DNA of 64,000 nucleotides from Coffea arabica (taxonomy: Eukaryota > Streptophyta > Magnoliopsida > Gentianales > Rubiaceae): NCBI RefSeq assembly GCF_036785885.1, contig NC_092320.1:19779557-19843556 (forward strand), given 5' to 3'. The position numbers and the translations under genes were made by a program. The notes under the pieces are model-generated. The model had not been told where the DNA came from. It searched no databases and saw only the letters and a program-made list of their open reading frames with translations. Shown piece after piece: positions 45,177 through 55,210 of the stretch. How positions within the stretch are numbered: position 1 is the first letter of the stretch; each line of letters begins with the position of its first letter.

Positions 45177-45595
45177 CGCTTATCCCCCTGTAGCAATAAA
45201 ATGTAGGGAACTTTTGATGCTGCAATTATCGTCGCAAACTTGTAAAATCACTTATCTACTGCAACTTCTCTTTATTGCACTTACATCTCTTCCAATTTTT
45301 TATTTGCCAATTAGATTTATTTTAGTCTCAATTGCTGCTCTACTATTTATATAAAGAATAACGAAAGGGTACAAATCAAAGTAAATTATTATCCCTCCTC
45401 GTGTATGATTTTTTATTAAAAGGTGACAATGTTACAAAAAATGCCAATCAAAGGAAGGTAAGAGAGATTTTTGAAATTATAAGGATATTAAATGATATTA
45501 AGGCAAACCTCAAAATAGGTTTGTGAAATTACCCCAATAATCAATAAGTGAAGCAAAAGAAGCATATGCACAGTGCCTCGTTCTGGTTTTAGGAA

Positions 45596-46058
45596 GAGAA
45601 AATCGTTCGACATTTCTCATATATTTGTAAAATGACTTTTTGTCCCTTACAAATTTACATTGATCACATTTGATCCCTACCTAAGTTTTCGACTAGTTTT
45701 TTGTCGGAATCCACCATGTGCCTTGCAAATGATCATTTTTTTAGGGCAAAATTATCAAATCAAATTTTATATAATTCTATTTATTGTCCTTCATATTTCA
45801 CAAAATGAATTTTTTCATCCCTAACATTTTTATAAAAATGAATTGTTTTTTCTCTCACATTTCATAAAATGAATTTTTTCATTTCTCACATTTTTCAAAA
45901 TAAATTTTTTCATCCATCATTGATCATGTGCAATAGGTTTTTTTTAACTCATGTATATATCTATTAGATTTCACCTGAACAGTAAGAATAATATGTAATA
46001 TATCTTTATTTAATTTCACGTAAACTGCTTAATCTTAGTTGTACACATTCTATTCAAT

Positions 46059-46110
<52 letters not shown>

Positions 46111-47048
46111 GTTTAAAACTAATAATTTTGTTTTAAACCCATGTATATATCTATGTGATCTCACCACGTGAACTTATTTAATATTTGTGGTCTTTTCTTT
46201 TGGTAATAATTTATTTATTGAGTTGTATAATAAGACCATCTAATTAATCGGTCATAATTCGAATTCTATAGTCGTACTAATAAATTACAATTTAAATCTA
46301 AAGTTTTCACTCGTCAATTTTAAGACCAACAATTAAATTACTTGTTATGATTGTCTTCAAATTTTAAAATACCTATTACTTACTTTTTTTTTGTCATACT
46401 TTTCCTTTGTTTAATTTTTTTGTACAAATTTAATTCGATATAAACGCTCAATAATATTTAAAATTAAATGTCTTCTTTGTTTTCAAATTTCAAGTAAAAT
46501 GAAATGAATATGAGTGAAAAACTAACAATTTATTAAAATTTATATATATTTATATATATATATTTGATTTCACCTAAGCAGTACAAAGTAGCATGTAATA
46601 TGTCTCTAATTTCGTTTGGTGAAATCAAATAGAGACATATTACATGCTATTCGTACTATTCAAGTGAAATCAAATAGATATATACATGGGTTTTAAAAAG
46701 AAACTATTCGCACACATGATTAATGAGGAATAAGAAAAATCTATTTTGAAAAATGTGAATGATGAAAAGAATTCATTTAGTGAAATATAAGAGACTAAAA
46801 AATTCATTTTATGAAATGTGAGAGACAATAAATCGAATTATGTAAAATTATATTTGATAATTTCGCCTTTAAAAAATTATCACGGACAAGGCATGTGGCA
46901 GATTTCGATCAAAAACTAGTTTGAAACCTAGATGGGAACCAAATTTGACTAATATAAATTTGTAAGGGACGTAAAATTACACTTTTAAAAGTGAGGGACG
47001 AAAAAAATTATTTTACAAAATGTCAGAAAAGTTTTAAACGATTTTCCC
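45596..47048. mobile_element. Mutator-like non-autonomous element, copy 3
   Basis: Same ends, arms and flanks (TTTTAGGAA 45587-45595, TTTTAGTAA 47049-47057) as copy 1, including its mutated target duplication, so it arose by segmental duplication and not by fresh transposition. Contains the (AT)n tract at 46061-46107. Confidence 0.75.
46061..46107. repeat. (AT)n microsatellite
   Basis: 47-base AT run, the shorter counterpart of 4936-4990. Confidence 0.95.
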
Positions 47049-48801
47049 TTTTAGTAATTTGCCTTTGATCGATACAACTTGCAATAAAAGTTTCTTACCG
47101 AAAACAGTACTAGTAATAAAAGTTAGTGTGCAAATAGCAGTTTAGCCCTGAATTTTTGGAGAAATAACACGTTATTACCATGAATCTTGAAGATATGCAC
47201 TTTACCGCCCATGAAAGCTGATCAAATGTTTAGAAAAGTTGCTCTACCCAAACCACTAGTACAATGACATTGTTGTGCTTAATTATTGTCAAAAATACTT
47301 ATTTGGATTGCTATTTTTAGAAATTTTTAATGAAAAATATACTGTAGTAATTTGATGTATGTGAGGTAAAAAAATGATCGAAAAATATCTTAATGAAAAA
47401 CGTAAACATTTTTCTGCGAAAACTCACAATCCAAACAAGTGTAAATTGCTACGTTTGCCAGCACAAAACAATATTCACTTTTATCCTTGGTTGATACGTT
47501 TGCCACTACTATTAAAATTTAGAAACTCCCTAGTGAGGCTGGTGCTTTTTTCTCTGTATTTACTGCAGAGTCAATGCGTGTACTTTAAAAAAAAAAATGT
47601 ATATAGGACTAAGTGCATTACATTCTATTGCAAAAGTTTAGTGCTTAATTAATTTGTTCAATTTTACTTTTGTTTAATTTCTTATATAATTGCAGTGCTG
47701 TCTTTAGAAGAGATTAATATAATTGTGGTTCTTTTTAGGAGTTTATGGTGGATTATTTAAAAGGAGATTAATAAAATTGTTGTACATGAATTTGTGTAAA
47801 ATTGTGGTACCTGAATTTGTGTTCTTTTTGGGATGGTTTACCTGTGTAAAATAGTTGCCATTATTGAATTCATGGGATCCTCAATTTCATCGCACTATAT
47901 CATGAATTTCAGTCTGATATGAGGATCAAAGGATGTTTGAGCATTTTTAGGTGATATTAAGGGTTTTGTCCGAACCCTGGCTAGTTGCGAGGTTGATTAA
48001 GGGTGTAGTTGTCGAAACCATAAAGTCTGCAAGAAAGGAAAAAGAAATTGCTTGAAGGATAGTCTTATAAGCTTGAGGGCAAATTTTTCAATTCAAATAA
48101 TATAAAAAGAGAGAGGTAGGGTCTAAAACATTTTAAAAAAAAAACAAAAAAGTGCTAATGTCTTCTGCCTTGTTCTTATTCTTATCAAGTACATTACTCA
48201 ATAAAAGGCATATCGTATCTTGGTACATTGCAAGTATTTTAAGCGTGATAAAGCATATCAACATCTTTTTAATATAGCAAATAAATATAATCATCAATTT
48301 TTGGTGATATTTCATTTGCTATCTTGTTTTGATATAGACAATTCAATAAAAGTGCACTTAAACAAAAAGGAAAAATAATTAACTTTGAAAAGAAATTACC
48401 CAACCAAAATAAAAGGGTTTTGCATGCCAAATTGGTTAATCCATTTAAAGACTCGTTTGCTTTTTATTCTTTGGGACCAAAGCTATGAGTATTGATACTT
48501 ATAATTCTAACAAGGTATTAAGACAAAACAAGGATTTCACAGTATGATTAACCCTAAAAGTAATTTCAAACGCCCAAGTAGTTAAAATTATTAAACTCCT
48601 CGCCTGTAACTGTAACTGTAACTGTATTGGGAGATAACATTTACTTTCCAACTCTCCAAGACTTAGATTGCATGGTGATGCACATGCGCTGATGACACTA
48701 TTCTTTTCAATTACGGAAAGCGGAAACAAGAAAATTCAACATGTTCCCTGAAATAAAGAAAGATAACAGATAATTAATGTCATCAAAGTATACCTACTAC
48801 T

Positions 48802-49045
48802 ATAGAAGGGATTGCAACTATTCTGGAAGATGTGCAGGAACTCAGAATAAGGTTTGAAAGTTGTAATTTTGTGTTTATACCTAGATCAGAAAATGAAATC
48901 AGCCATGCTCTAACTCAATTTGCTGTCAAACTAGTGCATGATATTAAATGGGAACAAGACTTCCCAAGATGGCTGATGAACTTAGTGCAGAAGCAAATGA
49001 GGGTAGTAGCCCCTTTTTGTAATTAAATCTTGCACTATCAAGTGT

Positions 49046-49092
<47 letters not shown>

Positions 49093-49119
49093 TCTGTTAA
49101 CGTTTGTTGGAAAAAAAAA
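48802..49119 (+). mobile_element. 3' end of a LINE (RNase H C-terminus)
   Basis: Plus-strand open stretch to the stop at 49024-49026 encoding EGIATILEDVQELRIRFES, then CNFVFIPRSENEISHALTQF, which resembles the C-terminal RNase H domain (RVT_3 type) of plant non-LTR reverse transcriptases. It is followed by an AT run and a short A-tail (about 49110-49119). Module D lacks it: there the same place (about 29965-29995) has 25-30 bases of other sequence, so insertion was accompanied by a small target deletion. Heavily 5'-truncated, inactive. Confidence 0.65.
49048..49089. repeat. (AT)n microsatellite in the LINE tail
   Basis: 42-base AT run in the 3' UTR of the LINE fragment. Confidence 0.9.
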
Positions 49120-49179
49120 TTACAAAGAGAAGGGAAAGAAAAAAGCTACTACATCACAGATTCAGTGGTTTCAAAAATA

Positions 49180-49416
49180 TCAAGTGTGTTCAACTAGATT
49201 TTGCTTTGCTCTAATCCTATGTGCTTTCATTCTTTGACGTGCCTGTTCTGATATTTCTGTTTGTCCCATTCTGGAATTAATGTATCCCTGTAATGAAATA
49301 GCATTCATCAGGTTCCATCTTCTTTTCCCATAGGCAACAAAGTCATTCCATTTCCTACCTAATGTAAAGCTCTTCATTCCTTTTCCTACCAAATGTAAAC
49401 AGAACTCAACAGGCAT
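49180..49416 (-). pseudogene. Conserved short ORF of block V, copy 3 (78 codons)
   Basis: ATG at 49414-49416; encodes MPVEFCLHLVGKGMKSFTLG, then RKWNDFVAYGKRRWNLMNA, and the shared SLQGYINSRMGQTEISEQA and basic tail ending NLVEHT. Differences from the module D copy are mostly conservative (K/R, V/I). The protein is basic, rich in Arg, Met and Asn, with no signal peptide or membrane helix. Family not recognised; may be a residual terminal exon or a small gene. Confidence 0.4.
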
Positions 49417-50146
49417 CAGGCTGTCAAACTTTCACTCAGAACACATGAACAAACCTAAAAGTAACAGACACCAAGAAATGAGTGGTAGCAGAAAGACACA
49501 GGCACAGAAGAATGCTCTGAAAGTTTGGATGCGCAGACCACACTTTTTGGGGTCAAATTTCATGGCCAATCCAGATCTGTGATGACAGCATACTTCAGCG
49601 CCAACTTTAATTAATTAATTCACCACTCACTAAGGTTACAAAAATTGCACTCTTCCATCTGCATTAATGCGTAGCAGTACTGTCATCATTAGTGATAGAA
49701 TCAAATATTTATCGTTTGAGTTCAATCTTAGCATACCGAAACTTGCTTCTGCAGTGCATGTGATTAAGAGACAAACTTAAAGAACTAAAGCAGAACATAA
49801 GCGTTGAAAGAGTTATTCTAAAGAACCAACAGCAAAATGGGGAAAAACAGAGACAGTTAAAACAAGTTAACCTGATAATAGTAGATATTTCTTTTTTCGG
49901 CCTGCGATTAAGAGACATTTACACTGCCCTCCTATCGAAGTTAGAATGTTCACCGTGTTTAAATATTTCGAGTCGAATATACTACATTGAGTATCTGAAT
50001 CTCTATCAAGTAAAAACTCAACTTTGTATGGCTGGATGCCTAAGATGTCCTTAAAAAGGACAGAGAAGAGCATCCAAAGAGCAAAATCAAATAAAAAAAG
50101 GAGCACAAAAAAGAGTGAAATATCCAGAGATCCTAAATGGAGCCAA

Positions 50147-50389
50147 TTAAGTATAAGATCCCCCTCCTCCAACATTTAGACTGTTATTGCACATTTTTGG
50201 AGCAAACTTCTCAACTATCTTAAAAAGGGATGGATCATTTCCACTATCTCTGAACAAAGCTAGTAAAAAGGCAAAAGTAGATACTTGCAGTGAGAATCCT
50301 CTCTTATCCATTTCTTCAAAATAAACCACTGCATCATCAAATTCGCTAGCCTTAATAAGTCCTTGGACAATAATATTTAAGATAAACAA
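50147..50389 (-). pseudogene. PPR C-terminal relic F4 (open frame, no ATG)
   Basis: Best preserved of the four relics: 80 codons open from a TTG at 50387-50389 to the stop at 50147. It encodes the end of motif 14 (LNIIVQGLIKASEFDDAVVY) and motif 15 with SGNDPSLFKIVEKFAPKM, ending GGGGSYT. No ATG, promoter or upstream repeats, so it is not a gene despite its open frame. It is diverged from the tails of the five full genes and closest to C in the KMCN and SYT features. Confidence 0.8.
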
Positions 50390-51902
50390 TGCAATTACTA
50401 TATGGTATAGGCGATAAACTCAACATCTTCATGCTGCTCCATTGAGCAGGTCCAGTATATTAGAGAAGCGTTTTTGGTATAATAAAAGAATAGAAGATGA
50501 TGTAGGCCAGAACGTTGAGTGACAAAAGCAGCCTCTTTGCATCCAATGGCTTTTGATTATGCTAACAACTAAGTAAGCTTCTTCTATATTCTCTCACAAA
50601 ATTCAGAAAGGGAAAGAGAAGCATTTTTCGTCTATAATAGAATAGAAGATGCCGTAGGTAACAACTAAGTCAAACTTACTTCTATCTTCTCCACTCACAG
50701 ATAACTACAGATGATAATTTCTAAATATTCCAGCATGCTTATCACCTCATTCTAGAGAAAGGGAGCAGAAAGCTCAAAGTGTGCCTGCAATGTGTATCAG
50801 TAGCTCAGAAAAATTCCCGTGGGGAGAAACCCTCAGGTAAAGAAGATACAAGGGAATTGAAGTTTAATAGTTTAACCATAGCTGCTCTTCAACCAGAACA
50901 AGCAGACTGAGAGCTGCTATGCCACGGCTGCCCTTCAGTCTTTGGCTGGAGGGCGTCCTTTGCCTTCCAAAAGGTGCATCAATAGTTCACAACTTGAAAA
51001 TGGTTAATAAATGTGTGACAAAAACTCAGAAGTTAATGGCCCTAATACAAAACTGTTTGGACCTTAATTGTGCTCATGCTTGCAAACTTAAGGCACCAAA
51101 ATCAACCAAAAAACACTTTGTAACCTCTAAAATTTACAGAATGCAATTTCCAATTATCACAGGAGGTAAAAACTTCTGGGTGTTACTGCTAGTTACACTT
51201 TCTCTGATCTTTAATCCATAAATTCAGGAACTTGTGAGCGAATTTCATGTCTAAGGGGAGGGCAGGGATGTATATGGGAAGAATTAGAAAATGCACTCAA
51301 ACAAAGAAGACTTGAAAAAATGGCAGTCAAGTTTATTTGGAGAAAGTGAATTCTACAGTACAATGACTTTCATCCACAACTCCTGTTTTTTTTTTTGGTC
51401 ACTTAATTGATTATTTTGCAACTGCCATGCGAACAATGTCTGTATAAGAACAATTTAGCTGCAGTTTAGTAACCCGACATGACAATTACATGGACAAGCT
51501 ATCATGTATCAAGTAAGCATACATAAGAGTGACTCAAACAGACAATGTGAACCATCGAGACAATTAGGAATAAAAATTTGAGAAACTGAGGAGAGAGGAA
51601 TGATTAAAGTGTACAAACCATGAATAGCATTGAAAACAGGCAGGTAGCCACTCTTTTCATCTGATAGTGATGATAAAGCTTCAACACATCGTCGCTTACC
51701 ACCCTGCAAGTATTTAATCTTCAAATCTCTAGAATATGCTCAAAGATTGCTCCACCCAGGACTGTTGATAAACTTTTTGAAACCAAAAGGATAGATACTG
51801 ACAACAATGTCTGCTGCGAATCTACATCATGTACCTTTGGATGATTAAATGCAAGGAGCCAAATAAAGCAGCAGAATATCCAAAGGTTCCAAATGAAGCC
51901 CA
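50390..51902. repeat. Block W5 (3' flank of PPR E)
   Basis: W block of module E. The part around 51540-51680 resembles the X-linked W copies at 44970-45120 and 63690-63830 more than other W blocks, suggesting exchange between them. Small frames are not conserved. No gene seen. Confidence 0.65.
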
Positions 51903-53825
51903 TTAAGGATAAGATCCCCCTTCTCCATTATTTAGACTTCCATTACACATCTTTGGTGCAAACTTCTCAATTATCTTAAAAATAAAGGGATCATTTCCAC
52001 TATCTCTGTATGAATCTAGTAAAAACGAAAAAGTAGACAAATGCAGTGAGAATCCTCTCCTATCCATTTCATCAAAATAAACCACTGCATCATTAAATTC
52101 GCCAGCCTTAAGAAGTCCATGAACAATAATATTAAATGTAATTAGATCTGGAGCGCAACCATTTTCTTCCATTTTCTTAATAAACTCTTTGGCTTCCTCT
52201 AGTAAACCTTCTGAAAAGAGGCCATTTATCATCGTGTTATATGTTATAACATCAGGGTCTAATCCTTTAGAAGACAGACTATAGAAAAGATGCCGGGCAC
52301 TGTCAAGCTTCCTACATTTGAATAATCCATCAAGGACGATGCTGTACATTGTTATCGGACAACCTACTCCATCAACTTCCATCTGGTGCAAAAATTGAAG
52401 TGCTTCCTCAACATGTGAGTTCTTGCATAAACCGTCCAATAACACACAGTAAGTGTAAAAATCAGGCTTTATGCCAGCAGCTCGCATCTCATTGAAAACT
52501 TCGATTGCTGTAAGATACCTCCGCACACTAAATAAACCCTGCAGGACAGTGTTATAAGCTGCAACATCAGGTGTTAAGCCTTTCCGTGGAATCTCTTGGA
52601 AGAGACTCATGGCTGCTTCCACTTTCAGTTTCTTCATATAGCCATTGATCAATATGCTATGGCTTTGAACATCAGGATTAAGGCCGTTAGCAGCCATTTT
52701 ATCAAAAACTCTCTTTGCTTCATCCATTCGGCCTTGTAAACAGTACCCATCCATCAATGCATTATATGTAACATTATCAGGCTTCTGATTTTGCTCAATC
52801 ATGATTTTCAGCACCTCCTCTGCACCTTCTAACTGTCCTTCCTTACATAGTGCATCAATAAGAATATTATAAGTAATAAAATTTGGAACAATATTATAAG
52901 CCTTCATCTCAGTCAAGAGCTGTTCAACGTCCTTCCATTTACTTAAGTTGCACAGACCCCAGACCAAACAATTGTAAGTGATGTCATCCGGGGCAATTCC
53001 TTTCTCAATCATCTCGTGTAGAAGGGAGAGAGCTTGATCCATCATTTTATCCTTGCACAACCTGTCGATAATAGTGTTGTAAGCAGCTGTATGAGGCCTG
53101 CACCTTCCTCCTTTTTCCATGAATCTAAGGACTTGAATGGCCATGCTAGTGTTCCCAGCCTTAGAAAGCCCATCTATCACAGTCCCATACGTAATTTCGC
53201 TGGGTACGCATAGCTTTTCATACATTATTTTCTTGAACAATCCTTGTGCCTCATGAATTTTGTGTTCCCGAAAGAGTCCTTTGAGCAGAGTGGTAAATGT
53301 GGCCGTATCGGGCACAATACCTCGCTTGAAGAAGCTACCCAATATAGAAAACCCAAAATCCACTCTACCCAAGAAGCAGTAACAATTAATCACAATACTT
53401 AGCGTGTATTCATTAAGCGGAATGCATCCTAACTCAGCCATATCTCTGAAAAGAGAAAGAACCACCAAATATTGCTTCATCTTAACAATACGACCCAGCA
53501 ATTGAGTGAAATGAACAACACTAGGCACAGGTCTCATCCGGACCATCTGCTTGTAAAAGCCTAGAGCTTCATCAAGATTGCTGATACTGCCAATATCACT
53601 CCTCAATCTCCGAGACCCATAATGAACAATGTTGTTAGGCTTAGCCTGATGATGATTACTACTTTCAATACCAATGGTGAGGGCTGCAGAGAGAAAAGCT
53701 GATCGGATAGGGGTTGAATTTCTTGGAGAAAGAAATGAAAGAGAAGTAAAAGCGGCAGTAGTAGCCGTACCTTTCGCCCCTGCTTTGTGACAAAGATAAG
53801 CAACAGAGAAGGCCCTTTTTCTCAT
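51903..53825 (-). CDS. RFL-type PPR protein E, 640 aa, intact
   Basis: Full-length P-class PPR protein; ATG at 53823-53825 in the same leader context as its sisters. The N-terminus differs from A-C (MRKRAFSVAYLCHKAGAKGT, then extra ATTAAFTS) and is Ala/Ser/Lys-rich, mitochondrial-like. Motif 1 starts at about residue 103 and 15 motifs follow, ending GGSYP. Position 5/last pairs, motifs 1-13: TN, ND, TS, GH, ND, NN, ND, ND, SD, ND, CP, SD, ND. By the PPR code this favours A, U, ?, ?, U, C/U, U, U, G, U, ?, G, U. GH and TS are rare pairs. It is the intact sister of D and keeps the ancestral upstream region (53826-54425), so it is the best expression candidate of that pair. Likely role: mitochondrial RNA binding and processing. 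Confidence 0.93.
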   Translation of the reverse strand: MRKRAFSVAYLCHKAGAKGTATTAAFTSLSFLSPRNSTPIRSAFLSAALTIGIESSNHHQAKPNNIVHYGSRRLRSDIGSISNLDEALGFYKQMVRMRPVPSVVHFTQLLGRIVKMKQYLVVLSLFRDMAELGCIPLNEYTLSIVINCYCFLGRVDFGFSILGSFFKRGIVPDTATFTTLLKGLFREHKIHEAQGLFKKIMYEKLCVPSEITYGTVIDGLSKAGNTSMAIQVLRFMEKGGRCRPHTAAYNTIIDRLCKDKMMDQALSLLHEMIEKGIAPDDITYNCLVWGLCNLSKWKDVEQLLTEMKAYNIVPNFITYNILIDALCKEGQLEGAEEVLKIMIEQNQKPDNVTYNALMDGYCLQGRMDEAKRVFDKMAANGLNPDVQSHSILINGYMKKLKVEAAMSLFQEIPRKGLTPDVAAYNTVLQGLFSVRRYLTAIEVFNEMRAAGIKPDFYTYCVLLDGLCKNSHVEEALQFLHQMEVDGVGCPITMYSIVLDGLFKCRKLDSARHLFYSLSSKGLDPDVITYNTMINGLFSEGLLEEAKEFIKKMEENGCAPDLITFNIIVHGLLKAGEFNDAVVYFDEMDRRGFSLHLSTFSFLLDSYRDSGNDPFIFKIIEKFAPKMCNGSLNNGEGGSYP

Positions 53826-54417
53826 CTTCTTGATGGTTTTGCCTTCGGAGTTCAGCTACAAAATCAGAAAGTCGCCGCTGAGGAGACAGAGTGAGGAGCG
53901 AAAGACGATGGTCCTCTTTTGTCTTTTGCTGAAGCTTGTCTTCTCCTCTCCTCTCAGGTTTTGTGATTAATTCATTCTTTTCTGGTTTTTCTTTTTGTAT
54001 TTTTGGTCTCTTTTTAGCATTTTTGGTTTATTACTCTGAGCTTGATAATATTTTTGGTTTTTTTTATGAAAATAAACTCAATAATTTAATAAAACCATAT
54101 AGAGACACATGAACATAAACTTATGAGAGACTGACTAGCATTTCCCTTTTGCTCATTCCATTTTAGACCAAAATCAAACAAAACCCCTCCCACATCAAAA
54201 GATTATCCTCTTATGTTATTTTTAATTCTACATTAATTACAAAATTCTTACGACATAAGCACTTTTCTTGAAAAACACTTGTTAACATATACGGAGCAAA
54301 AGAAAAAAAAAACACTTGTTAACAGATACAATGAATGATCAATTAGAAAAAAATCCAACTATCTATTAGTTATGATATTTAATAATTTAAATGATATCAA
54401 AATTAGTTTATAACATG
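53826..54417. repeat. Block X2, proximal part (5' flank of PPR E)
   Basis: Upstream region of PPR E; carries the uninterrupted chromovirus site (AAAGTCGCCGCTGAGG near 53868) and lacks the SINE found in X1. Probable promoter region of PPR E, though no clear TATA element can be assigned. No gene seen. Confidence 0.65.
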
Positions 54418-54850
54418 CACACATGTAGAGCTGTTAAATGAAACGAGTAGTTCGAAAGCTCGATTGAGGTCGACTCGATAAGGCTTAAGTTCGGCTCGTT
54501 AATTGTGATAAATAAGTCGAGTTCAAACTCGAGATATGCTCGTTTAATTAACAAACCGAGTAAGTTTGATTCGTTTGTTATCCAAATAGCTCGATTATGC
54601 TCGATAAGGAAGGACATATATGTCATTTCACAATTCAAAAGTATAAAAATTATAAATTATAAATTTTTATCGGGGTTAATTTGCACGAGCTCGTGCAAGC
54701 TCGACTCATTTGTGATAAACGAGTCGAGGTCAGGCAAGCTCACAAATGGGTCGAGCTCGATCTCGAGCTCAAACTCGAGCCGCAAGTCCATTTGGAGAGT
54801 CGAATCCGAACACATTTTAAAACTCGTCCACCTATTGGAGTGAGCTCGAG

Positions 54851-55175
54851 TGTTATGCTCTGAGATAGAAATTATAGAATTTGATAAGTAGATAGTTGAA
54901 GATTAAGAGAGAAAGAATGAGAGTGAGAAAGAGAAAGGGAGCAGGTGAGAGAGAGTTTGAAGAGAGAGAGAATTGAGAGGGAAATAATTGAATCTGTTAT
55001 TGCTTAGCTGACTGGACATCCGTGAGCCCCACCTTATTACATTCAGTGACTAAGCCACTAACCGCCCTAACTATCGTTTGAATGCTATTAATTGGAACGA
55101 CATCGTTCTGTAACCAATTCCCCAAATTGCTAACCCAATTTCCTAAATTCTGACCCAATTACCCGAGGCCTAACA
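54851..55175 (-). repeat. 3' LTR of chromovirus 2
   Basis: 325 bases with a long GA-rich tract (about 54903-54980). Preceded on the minus strand by a GGGAAGGAAT polypurine stretch at about 55177-55190. Confidence 0.9.
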
Positions 55176-55210
55176 ATTCCTTCCCGGTGACAGCAGACTT
55201 GTCCTCAAGT

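Larger units (their letters stand above)
45187..48549. repeat. Block U4 (5' flank of the deleted PPR locus)
   Basis: U block whose first bases (CTGTAGCAATAAAATGTAGGG) correspond to about 3915 upstream of PPR A. A further 150-bp stretch present at 3953-4108 is missing near 45231. From 45230 to 48140 it is almost the same as 4109-7080. It carries the third Mutator-like element and runs on into V4 across the unoccupied Harbinger site at 48549. No gene seen; the 92-codon frame at 47374-47652 is not conserved. Confidence 0.7.
48550..50146. repeat. Block V4 (3' flank of PPR relic F4)
   Basis: Block V of module E. It holds a LINE 3' fragment with an AT microsatellite and the best-preserved copy of the conserved short ORF. 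It includes an expanded CTGTAA repeat near 48604-48624. Confidence 0.65.
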
